Shown here one piece after another: positions 22,985-23,937 of a stretch of 23,937 bases of DNA. The position numbers were made by a program, and so were the translations under genes. The DNA comes from an uncultured Lachnoanaerobaculum sp. (GTDB lineage: Bacteria > Bacillota > Clostridia > Lachnospirales > Lachnospiraceae): contig NZ_CALLVU010000131.1 in assembly GCF_938015485.1 (NCBI RefSeq), forward strand, positions 1-23,937. Direction: 5' to 3'. The notes below the pieces were generated by a model. That model saw only the letters and a program-made list of their open reading frames with translations, was not told where the DNA came from and did no database searches. The number at the start of each line of letters is the position of its first letter. Positions within the stretch are counted from its first letter, which is position 1.

Positions 22985-23185
22985 ATGGGACATTATGACA
23001 GTAAGATTAATGAATTGAGTAATGATATTATGTCTGCATCATGTATATTCTGTTCTAAGGCATGTTAGGGTTCTTGTAGTGGAATTTGCAAATCAGGTTG
23101 TAATAATACATGTAAGTCTTCCTGTAAAGGTTCTTGCTCTACGAGTTGTAAAAATGGTTGCAGATTCTCAGTTATGAGAAGATAG
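22985..23185 (+). pseudogene. Cys-repeat (CX3C)n peptide gene interrupted by an in-frame TAG
   Basis: A perfect AGGAGG (22974-22979) stands five bases before ATG 22985. The frame encodes a 19-residue polar leader (MGHYDSKINELSNDIMSAS), then Cys at positions 20, 23, 27, 31, 35, 39, 43, 47, 51, 55 and 59, and ends with RFSVMRR before TAG 23183-23185. From residue 27 every fourth residue is Cys, with small or basic residues between (KSG, NNT, KSS, KGS, STS, KNG). Codon 28 (23066-23068) is TAG; a single change from AAG would give KGS, the spacer seen again at 48-50. As written, translation yields only 27 residues. The pattern resembles Cys-rich RiPP precursors such as SCIFF/ranthipeptides, but no maturase is visible. 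It could be a recent nonsense mutant, a read-through gene or a sequencing error. The permease gene follows. Confidence 0.75.
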
Positions 23186-23194
23186 CTTTAAGCA

Positions 23195-23228
23195 ATATGA
23201 TTCTATATTGTTAGATATATAATCATAT
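23195..23228 (+). promoter_or_regulatory. AT-rich hairpin between the Cys peptide and the permease gene
   Basis: ATATGATT (23195-23202) pairs with AATCATAT (23221-23228), and after one mismatch TATAT pairs with ATATA around a six-base loop. No T run follows directly. It may stabilise the peptide mRNA or reduce read-through into the permease. A TATAAT at 23233-23238 just after it, with TTGTTA at 23208-23213, could be a weak promoter for the permease. Confidence 0.45.
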
Positions 23229-23268
23229 CTTATATAATATAATAAGTTTTTGCAGAAGAAGAGGAATT

Positions 23269-23937
23269 ATGCTATACACATTAATATTAAAAAACATGAA
23301 ATCAAAGTATAAAGATTATTTATTCTATTTGGTAAGTTCGGTGATAGCAGTAGCAGGATATATCATTATATCAAGTTATTTGAATGCTATGAGAGAAGTT
23401 GTAAAAATAGAAAATATTAAAATCATGAACAGTGAGATTAGCACACTCAAATGGATCTCTTATGTGTTCCTGCTTATTTCGTTATGCTTTATTATTTATA
23501 CATTTTTAAACTACACAAAAAAGAAAAGCAGAGATTATGCTATTTTTATTATTTTAGGACAGAAAAAATCAAATTTATTCAAATGTATAATAATTGAACT
23601 TCTTGCCACATATATTGTATCCATGATTTTGGGGAGCATGATTGGGGCGTCTTTTTACCATGGAAGTATATACTTTTTTAGAAAAGTGTTTTTATATGAA
23701 TTTCCGATGGTTATATATCCAATAAAAAGCTATATTTTCACTTATATGATATATTTTGCTTTATATTTTATATCTGCTCTTTGTATTTATATTAAGATAA
23801 GAAAAATGAAATTAAATGATTTGCTTATAGAGGAACAAAGAGCAGATACATTAGCTAAAAAAGGCTGGTATAGATTTGTATTTGGAATTATTTTGTCTAT
23901 ACTTTCTTTGTATGTTATTTTAATTCAAAAAGGAGAT
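23269..23937 (+). CDS. FtsX-like ABC transporter permease, 5' part
   Basis: The reading frame is open for 223 codons to the window end, so the gene is partial at its 3' side. AGAGG (23260-23264) precedes the ATG. The N-terminus (MLYTLILKNMKSKYKDY) leads into a first membrane segment (residues about 17-38), an outside loop, a second segment (WISYVFLLISLCFIIYTF), then SRDYAIFIILGQKKSNLF, the typical FtsX/MacB cytoplasmic turn, and a third and fourth segment. A further segment (FVFGIILSILSLYVILI) starts before the cut. This layout fits BceB/VraG-type permeases, which act in peptide-antibiotic sensing, resistance or peptide export. No ATPase gene precedes it, so its partner is probably downstream. 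Its place after a Cys-rich peptide gene suggests, but does not prove, a link. Confidence 0.8.
   Translation, partial: MLYTLILKNMKSKYKDYLFYLVSSVIAVAGYIIISSYLNAMREVVKIENIKIMNSEISTLKWISYVFLLISLCFIIYTFLNYTKKKSRDYAIFIILGQKKSNLFKCIIIELLATYIVSMILGSMIGASFYHGSIYFFRKVFLYEFPMVIYPIKSYIFTYMIYFALYFISALCIYIKIRKMKLNDLLIEEQRADTLAKKGWYRFVFGIILSILSLYVILIQKGD

Noticed and set aside
23066..23068. Selenocysteine recoding of the in-frame stop
   Set aside because: Selenocysteine uses UGA, whereas this codon is UAG, and no SECIS-like hairpin was recognised after it.

Overview
The window is AT-rich DNA that reads like a low-GC anaerobic Firmicute of the class Clostridia, most likely Lachnospiraceae. The reasons are strong AGGAGG-type ribosome binding sites, heavy AGA/ATA codon use, a Gal/methyl-galactoside (Mgl-type) transporter, and the clostridial order radical SAM protein (TIGR03960) - DUF2344 protein (TIGR03936) - ribonuclease G. 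Genus cannot be fixed from the sequence alone. No rRNA, tRNA or CRISPR array was seen.

Layout. (1) 1-2042: a complete IS1634-type insertion sequence, preceded by 55 bases that exactly duplicate an internal part of its own transposase. (2) 2087-5096: a TPP (thiamine) riboswitch with a terminator, controlling four tightly overlapping genes: an MTH1187/YkoF-type thiamine-binding protein and an ABC importer of ThiX/ThiY/ThiZ type for a thiamine pyrimidine precursor. A perfect 13-bp hairpin closes the operon and separates it from a convergent DUF4213/DUF364 gene. (3) 6100-7793: ung and uppP under one promoter and one terminator. (4) 7795-14893: a probable single transcription unit of a heterodimeric ABC exporter (one subunit with degenerate catalytic residues), the radical SAM/B12 protein, its DUF2344 partner and a short RNase G without its usual zinc-link. 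(5) 14905-17000: apbE behind two tandem promoters, then an SseB-like gene behind its own promoter. (6) 16999-18425: citrate synthase on the minus strand. (7) 18584-22267: a three-gene sugar importer (mglB, mglA, mglC) with a strong hairpin after the binding-protein gene. (8) 22287-23937: an AT-richer accessory end with a YefM/YoeB toxin-antitoxin pair under a consensus promoter and palindromic operator, an unannotated cysteine-repeat peptide gene interrupted by one amber codon, and the first 223 codons of an FtsX-like ABC permease that runs off the window.

Most of the window is housekeeping metabolism and transport with clear promoters and terminators. The most unusual part is 22985-23937. 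A perfect ribosome binding site precedes a 66-residue reading frame in which cysteine recurs every fourth residue (nine in unbroken register at positions 27-59), with a TAG codon at position 28. The pattern resembles precursors of ribosomally made, post-translationally modified peptides, and the next gene is a transporter permease. No maturation enzyme is visible inside the window.
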